64,000 bases of DNA, taken from NCBI GenBank assembly GCA_024364735.1, contig JAGFNQ010009441.1:43543-107542 (forward strand), given 5' to 3'. Positions 45,341-57,122 of the stretch are shown in pieces. Every line of letters starts with the position of its first letter. Within the stretch, counting starts at the first letter, position 1. Made by a program: the position numbers and the translations under genes. Below the pieces are notes generated by a model, which saw only the letters and a program-made list of their open reading frames with translations, was not told where the DNA came from and searched no databases. Source of the DNA: Boesenbergia rotunda. Lineage: Eukaryota; Streptophyta; Magnoliopsida; Zingiberales; Zingiberaceae.

Positions 45341-48300
45341 TCAAACTGCCATATATCTTATTCCCATCCCCTCAACATGCCTATCATAAGCTTTCGCACG
45401 AAAGACCTTAGTGAAAGGATCTGCCAGGTTATCTGCTGATGCAATCTTGGCGACAACAACTTCTCCTCGCTTTACGATGTCTCGTATCAGGTGGTACTTG
45501 CGCTCTATGTGTTTACTTACCTTATGAGCTCGTGGTTCCTTCGGGTTTGCTACTACACCATTATTATCACAAAAAATTGTGATAGCTCTGGGCAAACCAG
45601 GAATCACCTCTAAGTCCATTAAGAAGTTCCCGAGCCATACAACTTCTTTGACTGCCTCAGAGGCTGCCATATACTAAGCTTCCTTAGTGGAGTCTGCAAC
45701 ACATTTCTGCTTGATACTCCTCTATACTATGGCTCCATCTCCTAAAGTAAACACATAACCTGAGGTAGACTTACTGTTATCCCTATTTGATTGGAAGTCA
45801 GAATTCGTATAACCCACAGGGAGCAATTGATCCGCCTGGTAAACTAGCATATAATCTCTAGTCCTTTTCAGGTACTTTAATATATGTTTTACTGCAGTCC
45901 AATGTCCTTGTCCTGAATTACTCTGATATCTGCTAATCATGCCCACGGCAAAACAGATACCCGACCTCGTATATAACATAGCATACATGAGGCTTCCTAC
46001 AGCCGAAGCATAAGGAACCGCCTTCATCTCCTCTATCTCCTTTGATGTTTTAGGACATATCTCCTTAGATAAACGTACTCCATGCCAAAAAGATAGAAAA
46101 CCTTTCTTGGAGTTTTGCATGCTAAAACGAGATAGGATAGTGTCAATGTATGAATCTTGAGATAAGCACAACATCATTTTCTTGCGATCCCGTATAACTT
46201 TGATCCCCAGGATGTGTCTAGCTTCTCTAAGTCCTTCATATCAAACTGTTTGGACAACCATACCCTTACGTCTGACAACACTTTGACATTGTTGTCAATG
46301 AGCAAAATGTCATCTACGTATAGTACAAAAAATACCACTACGTTTTCATCACACCTCTTGTATACACAAGACTCATTTGGACTTTGAATAAATCCATAAA
46401 ACTGGATTACATCATCAAATCGAATGTTCCAAGATCTTGAAGCTTTCTTCAATCCATAAATGGACCGAGTAAGCTTACACACAAGATGCTCTTTGCCTTT
46501 TGTAATGAATCCCTCTGGTTGCTTCATATAGATGTTTTCCTCATGACTTCCGTTAAGGAAAGCAGTCTTGACATCCATTTGCCAAACCTCATAATCCATA
46601 TGAGTGGCAATAGACAAGAGAATCCGGATAGACTTAAGCATAGCTATCGGCGAAAAGGTCTCCACATAATCAATACCCTCTTTCTGAGTATACCCCTTCG
46701 CGACAAGCCTTGCTTTAAAGGTCTCTACCTTCCCGTCTAATCCTCTCTTTCTTTTGTAGATCCACTTGCATCCAATGACTTTTACACCATCAGATAGTTC
46801 TACTAGCTCACAAACTTAATTAGAATCCATAGATTCTATCTCATAATTCATTGCCTTTTACCAAGATACCACATCTTTATCTTGGAGTGCTTCGTCGTAG
46901 GTCCAAGGATCAGTTCTTGCTCACCAGGGACCAAATTTGAAGACTCTCCCAAGAACATGAATCTGTCAGGTTGTCTAACAACCCTCCCACTACTACGAGG
47001 TACTACCTGTATATCCTCTGTGACACGCGGTGCAGTCACTTGTGGTATGTCCTCCTGTACCGTTGGTACTAAAGTAGTACTTCCTCTCTCACTTCCTCTA
47101 GAACAATCTTACTCATGGGCTTGTGGATCATCACATAGTCTTCTTCTAAACATCGGGCATTCGTGCTAGCGATGACCTTCTGATTTTTAGGACTATAAAA
47201 TAAACCACCTTTCATTCCTCTAGGATAGCCTACGAACAAGCGTACTTCTGTACGAGATTCCAACTTATCAGCATCTCCCTTCAGCACATGTGCTGGACTA
47301 CCCCAAATTCGAATGTCTCAGACTTGGCTTACGCCCAGTCCACAATTCTGTGGGAGTAGAGGTATTGATTTAGAAGGTACTAAGTTCAGAATGTATGCTG
47401 TTATTCCCAGAGCATATCCCCAGAATGAATTCGATAATTCTGAAAAACTCATCATCGATCTAACCATCTCTATAAGAGTCCTATTCCTTCATTTCGTCAC
47501 ACCGTTCTGCTAGGGTGTACCAGGTGCGGACAATTAGGATTGAATCCCAGCCTCTGATAAGTAACTCCTAAACTCTCCCAAGAGGTACTCACCACCACGA
47601 TCAGACCGTAATGCCTTGATACTTTTACCTTGACATTTCTCCACATCAGCCTTGAATTCTTTGAACCTGTCAAAGCATTCAGACTTGCGGCGCATTAAGT
47701 AAATGTATCCATACCTTAAATAGTCGTTTATAAATGAGACGAAATATTCAAAGTCACCTCTAGCCTGGATAGACATAAGACCACACAAATCAAATGAACC
47801 AACTCCAACACAACTTTGGCTCTATATCCCTTGGCCTTAAAAGGCCTCTTGGTCATTTTACCTTCCAAGCAAGATTCGCAGGTTGGGAAGTCTTCCACCA
47901 CTAATGAATCCAAAGGTCCATCAGCTATCTGTAGGATCGATGTGATGTGCTAGAGGGGGGGTGAATAGCGATTTTCGAACCCCGTTTCTTCCTACACTGT
48001 TAGTTTGCGCGGAAATAATAATAAACAAAATAAACAACACTAACCAATGCTAACACGAAAGATTTACTTGGTATCCACCCCGAACGAGTGACTAATCCAA
48101 GAATCTGTCGGTGGATCAAACCCCGGATAACCTCCGGCTAGTCCTCGTCGCTCCTTGTGGGTGGAGAAACCTCACCACAAACTCAAACAAGGCACTGAGC
48201 ACAAAGACTATTATCTTGCCTTTAACCAAGACAAGATTTGTCAAGAGTCTCAGCCCAAACCGAGTTCTCTTTAAATAGAACTCGGGCTTGAAACCCTCGC

Positions 48301-49470
48301 TGGTAGTCGACTGCTCCCAGGGCAGTCGACTGCCCCACTCAGAATTCGACCGTTGACAGCCCCAACGTTCGAATCCAGTTGTACACCAGTCGACTGCTCC
48401 CAGAGTAGTCAACTGGTCCAGGGCCAAATCCATTCTGTGAGTTTTGGCAGTCGACTGGACAACCCCCAGTCGACTACCTAGCTTACCACAGCACTCCTAC
48501 TCACTCTCTCGACCCTCCTCCACGTGAGCCTTCAGGTCCTCTCCTTTGGCTTGCCCCTTGAAGTCCTCTTCCACCGACTATCGTCCCTCGGATGCGCACG
48601 CAAGTCCTCGACTTGTCTCCATGCCACCCTTCACGTGTGCCCTTTGAAGTTCACTTCCCAGCTTGCCCTTGGAGTCCTCCTCCCTCGGCTCTTGTTCCTT
48701 GCCTTAGCTGACTCAACATGTGTACACCTGTACAATCTACACACTCAACATACACATATTAGAACACAAGGGAAACCTAACTTAAACCCTTTTCCCAAAC
48801 ATCAAAACACTTGGTCACTCTGGACCACAGATTTCCTCAACACTATCAACCTTTGAATTCTACTTAAGTTAATATGACCTAACCTTAGATGCCGAAGATA
48901 TGTTTGGTTCATCTTTGAAGGTTTTTTTTTCTTATTATAATTAGATGAAGAGTTATTAATTTTTATTTGCATCATAAGAGTTACTGGTTCAAGAGTGTAC
49001 AAATTGCCAACCAACGCACCAGAACAGATAATCTCTCTATTCCTTTTGATAACAACCTTGTTATTAAAAGAAACAGAATATCCATCCAAAAATAATATAG
49101 AAACTGAAATTAAATTCTATCTAAAAGAAGGTACGTAAAGATAATTTCTTAAAACCAAATATTTATTCTTAGCAAAAGATAAATAGACATCTCCCACTGC
49201 AATAGCCGTCACCTCCGTAGCATTGCCCATGTATACAGTAATCTCACCCTCATGTAGTCGGCTGGTTTCCTGGAACTCCTGCAAAGAATTGCAGGTATGA
49301 TCAGTGGCTCCCGTATCTACACACCAGGTACCAGTAGATAATACCGCTAAACATGTTTCAATAACTAATGAAAAAGATATACCTTGATTTTTCTCCTTTC
49401 GGCGGGGACAGTCCACCTTCCAATGTCCAGTCTGCTTACACGTGAAGCACTTGCCTTTCGACTTCTTCAC
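45341..49470 (-). pseudogene. Copia protease-integrase-RT-RNase H, frameshifted, with a solo LTR inside
   Basis: From the 5' side: CCHC knuckle CFTCKQTGHWKVDCP and protease active-site motif WCVDTGATDHTC in one clean frame (49470-49117). Next comes the pre-integrase HLRLGHINLSRIQRL (49089-48848), split by the solo LTR at 47930-48842, then CESCLEGKMTKRPF (47890) and the integrase core (SIQARGDFEYFVSFINDY, ALRSDRGGEYL). RT at 46665-46174 keeps [23 protein letters not shown] and an intact LYVDDILL. RNase H has YTNSDFQSNRDNSKSTSG (near 45790), then IFCDNNG and HIERKYHLIRD, ending at 45341. Several frame changes (near 46175, 45700, 46850, 47290) prevent a full polyprotein. RT is the best preserved part. 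Confidence 0.9.
47930..48842 (-). mobile_element. Solo LTR in copia integrase, TSD ctatc
   Basis: 913 bp. The minus strand starts TGTTGAGGAAATC and ends GATCCTACA, flanked by ctatc at 47925-47929 and 48843-48847. Integrase-region coding resumes on both sides. It belongs to the same family as the LTR at 58979: both share gtccagagtgaccaagtgttttgatgt-like text, cgcatccgagggac, the cagtcgactg inverted motifs (48302-48480), a TATA-like element (tttaaatag, 48270-48278) and a G-run near the 3' end (47954-47960). Confidence 0.9.
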
Positions 49471-50177
49471 TCCAGCCTGAGGTTCTTGAGATCCAGCCGC
49501 TTTCTTTGATAAACCTTGTTTCTTCTTCTTCTTGTCTTCCGCTTAGAAGTAGAAACCTTCTCAGCAACATAAGCATGAGCACTTTGACAAAATAGCCCCT
49601 CTATTGCCTGGAGTTCTGTCAGAAGCTCCGCTAACGAATATGTCCTTTTGTTCATATTTTAGTTCAGGCGGAACTGCTCAAAACTCCTAGGTAGTGACTG
49701 GAGAATGATATTGACTTGGGTTTCCCCATCGATTTAGCTCCTAGGACATCCATCTCATTCAAATAAACCATCATCTTGAGGACATGATCCCTCACGGGAG
49801 TTCCCTCAGCCATGTGATCATAATTAAGTTCCTCATAGCCTCTTGCCTAGTAGCCCAATTCTGGTGTCCGAAGAGTTCTTGAGATTGAACATCATGTCAT
49901 AAGCAGTGGAAAAAGTCTGATGTTGATGTTGCAACACATTTGACATGGAAGCTAAAATGTAACACCGCGTCATCTCATCTACCATTACCCACTTTTTATA
50001 ACGTTCCTTCTCCTCTTCACTAGAATTCTCACTAGGCTTTTCAGGGCAGATCTCAAATAGTACAAATTTGTACTCCTCAGCAGTTAAGACAATATCCAGG
50101 TTTCTTTTCCAATCAATACAATTGGGACTAGTAAGTTTATTTTCTTTTAAAATCATAGCAAGTGGGTTGAAAGCCAT
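49467..50177 (-). pseudogene. Copia gag (UBN2 type)
   Basis: ATG at 50177 starts MAFNPLAMILKENKLTSPNC, followed by DWKRNLDIVLTAEEYKFVL, a gag start typical of TNT1-94-like elements. Core motifs WVMVDEMTRCYILASMSNVL and TAYDMMFNL follow. The frame breaks near 49840. The central part (MVYLNEM, VNIILQSLP-like) is only visible in other frames. The segment 49655-49467 encodes YSLAELLTELQAIEGLF before the knuckle. At least two frameshifts; not functional. Confidence 0.8.
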
Positions 50178-51086
50178 TTTGAAAAATCCTGAGAATCACA
50201 ATGGTCAAAACATTAGATTTTAAAATCAAATTGATTTCTCAAATAATAAAATTTTAAAATTATCAACACATCAAAACACCATGAATTTTGTATGCCACGA
50301 TAGTGTGGACGTATACAAATCCAAACATTTATAAGTGGAGATTTTACCCATTAATTTTATTATCTTGTCAACTTTATTTTTTGACAAATAAAATTAATAG
50401 TTGGTTTATCTTCGACCATACAAATAATAGCAGTGGCTCCAATGGGGAGAATATTATTATTTGCATCTAAGTGTACACCATTACACGATACTAAGGCAAT
50501 TATCTAGGATTATGTCCCTTCCGATGGGGAAGATCACACACTCCTAAATAATTTCCTATAATCATATTTGATCTAGTGATCCTCGAAACAAACTCATCCG
50601 ATGTGGAGGAAGGCACTTAGAGCCAACGTGCAAGTTTGTTCGCATCACTTATCAAATTGGTAACGGAGGCCACGGGACTCAAAGATTCCCTCTCTCACTT
50701 AGTAATTTAAAATTGAGGAAATTTCATGCAATCACAATAAGCATAATAAACAATCAAGCAATAAATATCAAAATCTAAATTTCCAACTATTATGGATTTT
50801 GTTCACCAATATGCCTCCAATCGTGTCGCCACCTCGTCTCCATCTTCCTTCACCATACGCAAGCAAGAAGAAGCCCCGAGCCGAGAATAAAAAATATTTT
50901 AATTTACATTTTTCGATCCTATACTCCACAAAGGAGTGTACATGAAATCTAGATCGAAATAAATTAAAATAAGCGGCTAACACTTGTCGTATTTAATTAC
51001 ACAATTAAATACTAATGACCTCGTTAACCCGGAGGATTCAAATAAATATTACAATCACATCATACACAACCACACATAGCCATAAT
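50178..51086 (-). other. Leader of the minus-strand copia element
   Basis: Non-coding leader between gag and primer site, read on minus. It continues at 51649-51730 and 58707-58756 outside the two insertions. Nothing else is recognised; open frames under 75 codons have no motif. Confidence 0.6.
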
Positions 51087-51648
51087 TAGGGATGGAAACA
51101 GGTCAGGCTTTTACCTTAATAGGCCAGACCTGTATAATAATAAATTGGCCTGAGCCTGGCCTGTGGCCTGTTATAGGCTTTATTCTTGGCCTAAGCCTGG
51201 CCTATTCAATAGCCTGACCTGGCCTGCGGCCTATTTATAAAGCCTGTAATTTAATTCAGCTATCTAAAATACTTCTAATATATAAAATATATTAATTCAA
51301 TTCGATTATCCAAAATACTAATTTAACAAATTAGCTAAAGATACTTCTAATATATAAAATATGTATATTATAGAAAAAACAGATTTGTGGTGTATTAGCA
51401 AGTAGGGCGATAGATAAGGTCTTGCTTGGTAGAAGTCCAAGGTTTGAATATCTATTTTGACAATATATATAATATAATCTTAACAGGCCTAGGCCGGCCT
51501 GTCAGGCTTCATAGTTTTTATATTGAGTCTGGCCATGACCTGATAAGAAAAACAGACTTTCTAATCGGCCTGAGTATTATTTTATTTTTAAACAGGCCAG
51601 GCCAAGCCACAGGCCCCTGACAGGCCGCCTGACCTATTTCCATCCCTA
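51087..51648. mobile_element. hAT-like MITE, TSD gccataat
   Basis: 562 bp with terminal inverted repeats tagggatggaaacaggtcag and gacctatttccatcccta, flanked by the 8-bp duplication gccataat (51079-51086 and 51649-51656). Eight-bp duplications and TAGGG-type ends are typical of hAT elements. The inner part is rich in aggcct/ggcctg words able to fold on themselves. No transposase. A second copy is at 60003. Confidence 0.9.
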
Positions 51649-51730
51649 GCCATAATAGTTAGATCTTATGCCTGTAACCAAAAATTTAGCCTTATGCACA
51701 TCCTATTATTAACCGACATAAATTATATAT

Positions 51731-53306
51731 TGTTGGTGCAAGTTGCATCAGTGATGTCCTCCTCTAAGTGTTTTAATGTTTGACAAATACTTAAGTCAGT
51801 GATACATTGAACAAGGGAAGGGGAGTTAAAAGAGGAGTAACCAAAGTGAAAGAAAGTCCTAGCAAACCTAGGCAATAAGTCCTGATTCGAAGAATTGGGC
51901 ACTAAGTCCTGATCATGGATTGGGCACTAAGTCCTGGAAAAGGGCTGGGCACCGAAGACCTTACCGGAAGTTGGGCACGAAGTCCTGGTAGAGGACTGGG
52001 CAAGAAGACCTAGCCGAGGGTTGGGCACCGAAGACCTGGTTCGAGGAATTGGGCACCGAAGACCTGGTTCGAGGAAATGGGCACGAAGACCTGGCCGAGG
52101 GTTGGGCACCGAAGTCCTGGACTTAGGGTTTAGGCATGAAGCCTTGGTCTGAGGGATTGAGCAACTTAGCTGAGCAATGACTAAGGACAGAAGTAGAGAC
52201 GGGTCGGGGTTCGGACGTCTCGAGATCCGAGAGTATCGGAAGCTAAGCAAAAGTCCATCCGAAGGACTGGGTGGCAACCGTCTCCTGAATAGAGTAGGTG
52301 AAAGGCGCGTTTTCAGGGGTGAGAACTTGCGTCGGTTCGACCTAGGGTTTCGTGGAAATCCGAAGTCAGAACCAAGTCCTTAAGGTTAATATTATGTGTA
52401 TATTTGCTTTGTATTTGTGTATCTTGCAGGTACCAAGAACTGAAGACAAAGCAGGCAAACTGGGCTGGAACCTAAGAGGCAAGGCGCCCCCATTAATAGG
52501 GTCGCCCAACAGCATCCAGGCGTCCCCATCAATAGGGGCGCCTAGCTCAAAGAACAAAATGGCAGTTTCGTGAAGAAGGCAGACTAGGCTTCCATTCAGG
52601 CGTCCGGGATGATACAGGCGCCAAGTTGAAAGCTGTATTTGTTGTTTCGAAGAAACAGAGATAAGCTTTCATTCAGGCGCCCGGGAGGTCTAGGGCGCCC
52701 TGGTCAAAAGTTGTATCAGCTGCTACGAGTTCGGCGCAGAGATAAAGTTTGACCAAATCCATAGAGCCGCCCCCATCATCACAGCCGCCCGTATGAAGCC
52801 TATAAAAGGGGCTTCGACCCCTCAGCTTTAGACACAACTTCCAAGATCCATTCTGAGCATTCTAACTGAGACAAAGCTCTAACAATGAGGCTCTGCGATC
52901 GGGAGGCTCCAGGAAGAAGTGCGCGGCTCTTCGGTGGTCCAGATCGGCCGGGTATTCGATCATTTCTGTTTGGTTTGATTTACATTCTTCAGTTCAATTT
53001 ATTTATCATTTTTTATTGTAATCTTGCACTGTAAGACGGGTTTCTCCACCACCGAAAAGTCCAGAAAGGAGACCAATAGTGGACGGGCGTTCCCGTGCAT
53101 AGGCCTTGGATGTACTGACCCTGGGGGGTCGGGAACCAAGTAAAAAATCCCGCGTGCAATCTGTGTTTTGGTTTGTTCTTTATTTTTCTATTTTCCGCTG
53201 TGCTACTAACACTCTGAGTCTAGAACGATTCAAAGTTTTACGAAGTTTACCGTGAAGATTTTACGATCGATATTCACCCCCCTCTATCGACAGCACCGGT
53301 CCAACA
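51731..53306 (+). repeat. 5' LTR of the gag-only element
   Basis: 1576 bp, TGTTGGTGCAAG to GGTCCAACA. Direct repeats of the form gggttgggcaccgaagacct fill 51890-52150, ggcgcc-type inverted motifs fill 52486-52800, and the TATA box tataaaa (52801-52807) overlaps an inverted repeat agggg-6 nt-cccct (52807-52822). A C-run (53277-53282) precedes the end. Confidence 0.92.
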
Positions 53307-53356
53307 AGTAGTATCAGAGCCAGACCGCTCTTCACCGGACTAACCGCCGACAGAGC

Positions 53357-54312
53357 AATGACGCCAGGAGTTGAGGGGGAGCCTAGGGGTGAATCAGGTA
53401 CATTTTAATTTTAAATGTCAAATTTTAAATTTCATATAATATGTTTCAAGTGCAGGGAGAGAGGGCACTAAAAAATCAGTGCCCTACTCATAAGACTCAT
53501 TCTTCACCGGTGGCAAAGGAGGCACCAACGGCAGGAGTCCGGAGGAACAAGGACCACATTAGATGCTTCAAATCGGAAAATACGGACATTACAAAAACAA
53601 GTGTCCGGCAAAGATACGCAGAATTTACGTTTCAAAAATTATTCAAATTCCTGCACTATCCTATGTAGATAATTTAGACAATTCTTCTGATAAATTAGAA
53701 TTAGTGCATAGTCAACTTAGTATTTTGCAAGATCAGTTACAAAATTTAAATAACGCTAAAATATCAGAAATTAACAATGTAATCCTTAAGGTTAATTCAT
53801 TAATTTCTAAAATCAATTCTGAAATTAATCTTAATTTTAATCGTAAAATTAAATCTGATAATTTTACTGTTATTCTTGAATTTAAATTTGTAATTATTAA
53901 GGATAATTTTGAAAAACATAAGGATAACAATGAATTCAAATTTGAAAATCTTAAGGATAACACTGAATTCAAATTTGAAAATCTTAAGGATAACACTGAA
54001 TTCAAATTTGAAAATCTTAGGGATAACACTGATTTCAAATTTGAAAATCATAAGGATAATCCAGAAAATAATTTTGAAATTCTTAAAAATATTTCTGAAG
54101 ATAACTCTAAAATTAGTGAAGATAATTCTGAAATTATTAAAATCATTTCTGAGGATAAGAATGATTGTTCTAAAAATATTTTTGAGGATAATGAGGATAA
54201 TTCTAAGGAGAGTAGAGATAAAGTCTCTTTAGATAATAATTTAATTATCCTCTTGGATAATCCTGAAATATTAACTAGTGGCCATATTACTCCACCTATT
54301 ATGAAGATATAA
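53357..54312 (+). pseudogene. Gag remnant: fused leader, two broken zinc knuckles, coiled-coil tail
   Basis: ATG at 53357 opens MTPGVEGEPRGES, which fuses the gag start to a point after the UBN2 core, so the RNA-particle core is deleted. Two CCHC knuckles follow. The first (53449-53490, CFKCRERGH then a stop) and the second (53560-53605, CFKS/GKYGHYKNKCP) each lack one base and so change frame. From 53563 a 249-codon frame runs on as a long K/N/D/E/I-rich tail, mostly coiled-coil in type (LVHSQLSILQDQLQNLNNAK), including a 33-nt tandem repeat. It ends at 54312. No catalytic domain exists. Confidence 0.8.
53920..54084 (+). repeat. 33-nt in-frame tandem repeat in gag tail
   Basis: Five tandem units at 53920, 53953, 53986, 54019 and 54052, encoding KDNTEFKFENL with small changes. 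Units two and three are identical over all 33 nt; the last is diverged. A partial unit (KDNFEKH) precedes the array. The unit is a whole number of codons, so copy changes keep the frame. Confidence 0.9.
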
Positions 54313-57122
54313 AAGGAGATAATCTTGATGATGAGGATGTGGAGGAAACTGAAATTAAAGCTATAGTTAATAAAATTTACAAAGATTCAGACAAATCAGA
54401 ATTGTTAGAAAGACTTGTAAAAATAAATAAGGAAGAAATAGTAAATGAGTCAGAAATTTTCAAAATAATGAAAATTATGAATTTAAACCCACAACTAGTA
54501 ATTAATCATTTCAACCTAAATTATTCAATTAAATCTTAATTAACTCAAATTTAAATTAATTCTTAATTAATTCAAATTCAATCTTAATTAATTCAAATTC
54601 AAATTAATTCTTAATTAATTCAAATTAAATCTTAATTAATTCAAATTCAAATTAATTCAATTAATCCTTAATTAATTCAACTCCAATTAAGTCTTAAATA
54701 ACTTAAACCCGAACTAAATAAAATCTTACCCAAACCGCAATAATTAATTTAATAAAATTATATATGTCAAAGTGGATTGGCATATTCGCGAGTTCACACG
54801 ACATGTATCAAATCGGGAATTTGATACATTTTTAGAAACTTAATTAAAATACCTTTTGACTTTTTGACTCATGCATAACTGTCATGTCATGCATCTGCCT
54901 TTGTTTTAATATATGTCATGTCATTCATATTTAAATTTACGCATGATATAGAACGGTTATAGGAAAAAGGATAATTGAAACTTGATCAACCTAGTATTAG
55001 GTGGAGGTGAGATGATAGTATGTTAGGGAAGCCTTTTTTGGTGGAACTAGCCGAAGCTACCGATCCAAAACCTAAACTAGTTAGACCAAAATCTTTCAAG
55101 AAGTAACTTGAAGATGAATTTTCTATAAAAGGCTTTGTCAAGGAAAGGGTTGATGATCCAATAAGGCTACGACCAAAGAAGGCCTTGTGCCTCACCAAGA
55201 CCTGGAAGCCAATTACTGAAAATCAAATTCACTTTACTATTGTCAAATTTGAATCTAACACAAGTTTCAATCAAATCTTAGATTTAATAATAAATTAAGA
55301 AAAATGATTCAAGCATCTCACAATGCACCTATAAGGCAACCATGCTTGCTGTATTGAGACATTTAAAATGGGTGAGATGTTAAGGACTAATAAATTGAAG
55401 AATATTTTTCAAAACTGTTTTTCAAAATTCATAGAATATTTTTCTAAAAATATATTTTCAAAATAGTGCTTCAACATAATAATGTTTTTATGGAATTCAT
55501 GCTTGTCTGATTGATTATATGTTATATGTTTTCAAAAATTATATCTTTTGAAAAGTTGTTTGACTTACACAATTAGACACAAGCCTCTTAGGACAACACT
55601 CAAGTTCCTTAAGGCACTTAGATAGAGTCAAACGGTGTCGGGTATAGGGGGAGAGTTTTCATTCCTTTGAAATTTTTTTTAAACTGTATTTTAAACATTA
55701 CTATCATTTGTGTTTCCGAAAAAGGCTTACATTTTAAAAATTATATGTTTAAAAATTACCTGTTTCTTTGACTATGATAAACCCTAAAGACATAGAGGAA
55801 ATCTGCCTATGATCAACAAGGACTCTTAGGATGTGTCAAATTTAGGGGGAGTCTAAGTCAAAAGAAAATTCTCTAGCAAGTATTTTTCAAATTTTTTGGT
55901 AATTATTTTTGAAATTACTAAATAATTCATTTGGTCTAAACCAAATCCTAAAGACTCAGAGGAAGAGTACTTGTGGTCAACAAGCTTCCTAGGACTGTGT
56001 CAAATTTAGGGGGAGGTTAAACTGAAAGAATTATTAAACATTTCAAAATAATATGTTTTCGTGCACTACATTTTCAAAATCTTGAAAAAAACATAAATAG
56101 TCTGTCTTTCAAAATACTATCATTTTTCTTTAAAAATATTATTATTTTCAAAAATTTATCTTGTTTTAATCAATTTGAAATAATATTTTTCTTGAGTTTG
56201 AAAAATTTTCCAGGACACTTAGGAAAATATCCTTATAGCTAACAAAGTTTCCTAGGATTGTGTCAGACTGGAAAAGAAACCAAGTCAAGTAAAGTATTAT
56301 GTTTTAAAAATAATATTTTTCTAAGTACTTTTACTTTTCAAAAATTCTAATAGTTTTCTAAGTACTTATACTCTTCAAAATTTTTTCAAAAAGTACTTAA
56401 TCTTTTAAAATCCATAGTATTTTTCAAAGTACTTATGTTTTTCAAAAATGCACGATATCTTTTAAAAGTACTTGCATTTTTAAAAAGATCATAATATTTT
56501 TCAAAGTACTTGTACTTTTTAAAGCTCATAATATTCTTTCAAAAGTTATGCATTTTCCAAAAGTACCGTATTTTCTCAAAAAGTGCAATATATCTTTCAA
56601 AATACAAAGCTTTTACAATATTTCTCAAAATGCACTAGTGAAAATCTTTCTATGAGTAAATTTTTTTTCTAAATGAAAGTTGTTCTAAAGCAATATTTTT
56701 TTAAAGTGAGATGTTTTTTTTGCTACAAAATACTTTTCAAAGTGAAATTCTTTTTGGGTGCAATTTAAGCACTTAATTTTATGCTATGCTTTCAAAATTT
56801 ATACTAAGTATTTTCACAAAGAACCAAATATTTCCATTGTTGGTGCAAGTATTTTTGGTTTTTTTGATGTATGACAAAGAGGGAGAGATACGCCTTAAGT
56901 TAGAAATAAATTTTTTTTCTCTTTCCAAAGGATCAATAAATCAAATTGTTTTTCAAAAAGGGGGGAGAGTAAAAGTTAGAAAAAAAATTTCCTATTTTTC
57001 CCAGAGGATCAAAAATGGATTTTCAAAACTTAGATAATTTCTTTCATTTGATCCCAAGAGTAATTTTAGACCTTTCAACCAATCTAACTTAAGATATTGT
57101 CAAATATCAAAAAGGGAGAGAT
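54313..57122 (+). other. AT-rich interior after gag in the gag-only element
   Basis: A short open frame continues in another phase to 54539 (E/I/K-rich). An array of aattcaaattaattctt-type words follows at 54530-54680. Then comes the segment 54950-55640 shared with 1-1000 (inverse), and a T-rich stretch with three copies of tcaaatttagggggag (55836, 55988 and a variant near 56255). No RT, integrase or protease motif is seen on either strand. Confidence 0.7.

Noticed and set aside
53733..54051. Minus-strand frames with repeated LSLRFSNLNSV
   Set aside because: Shadow of the 33-nt repeat that codes for KDNTEFKFENL on the plus strand within gag.
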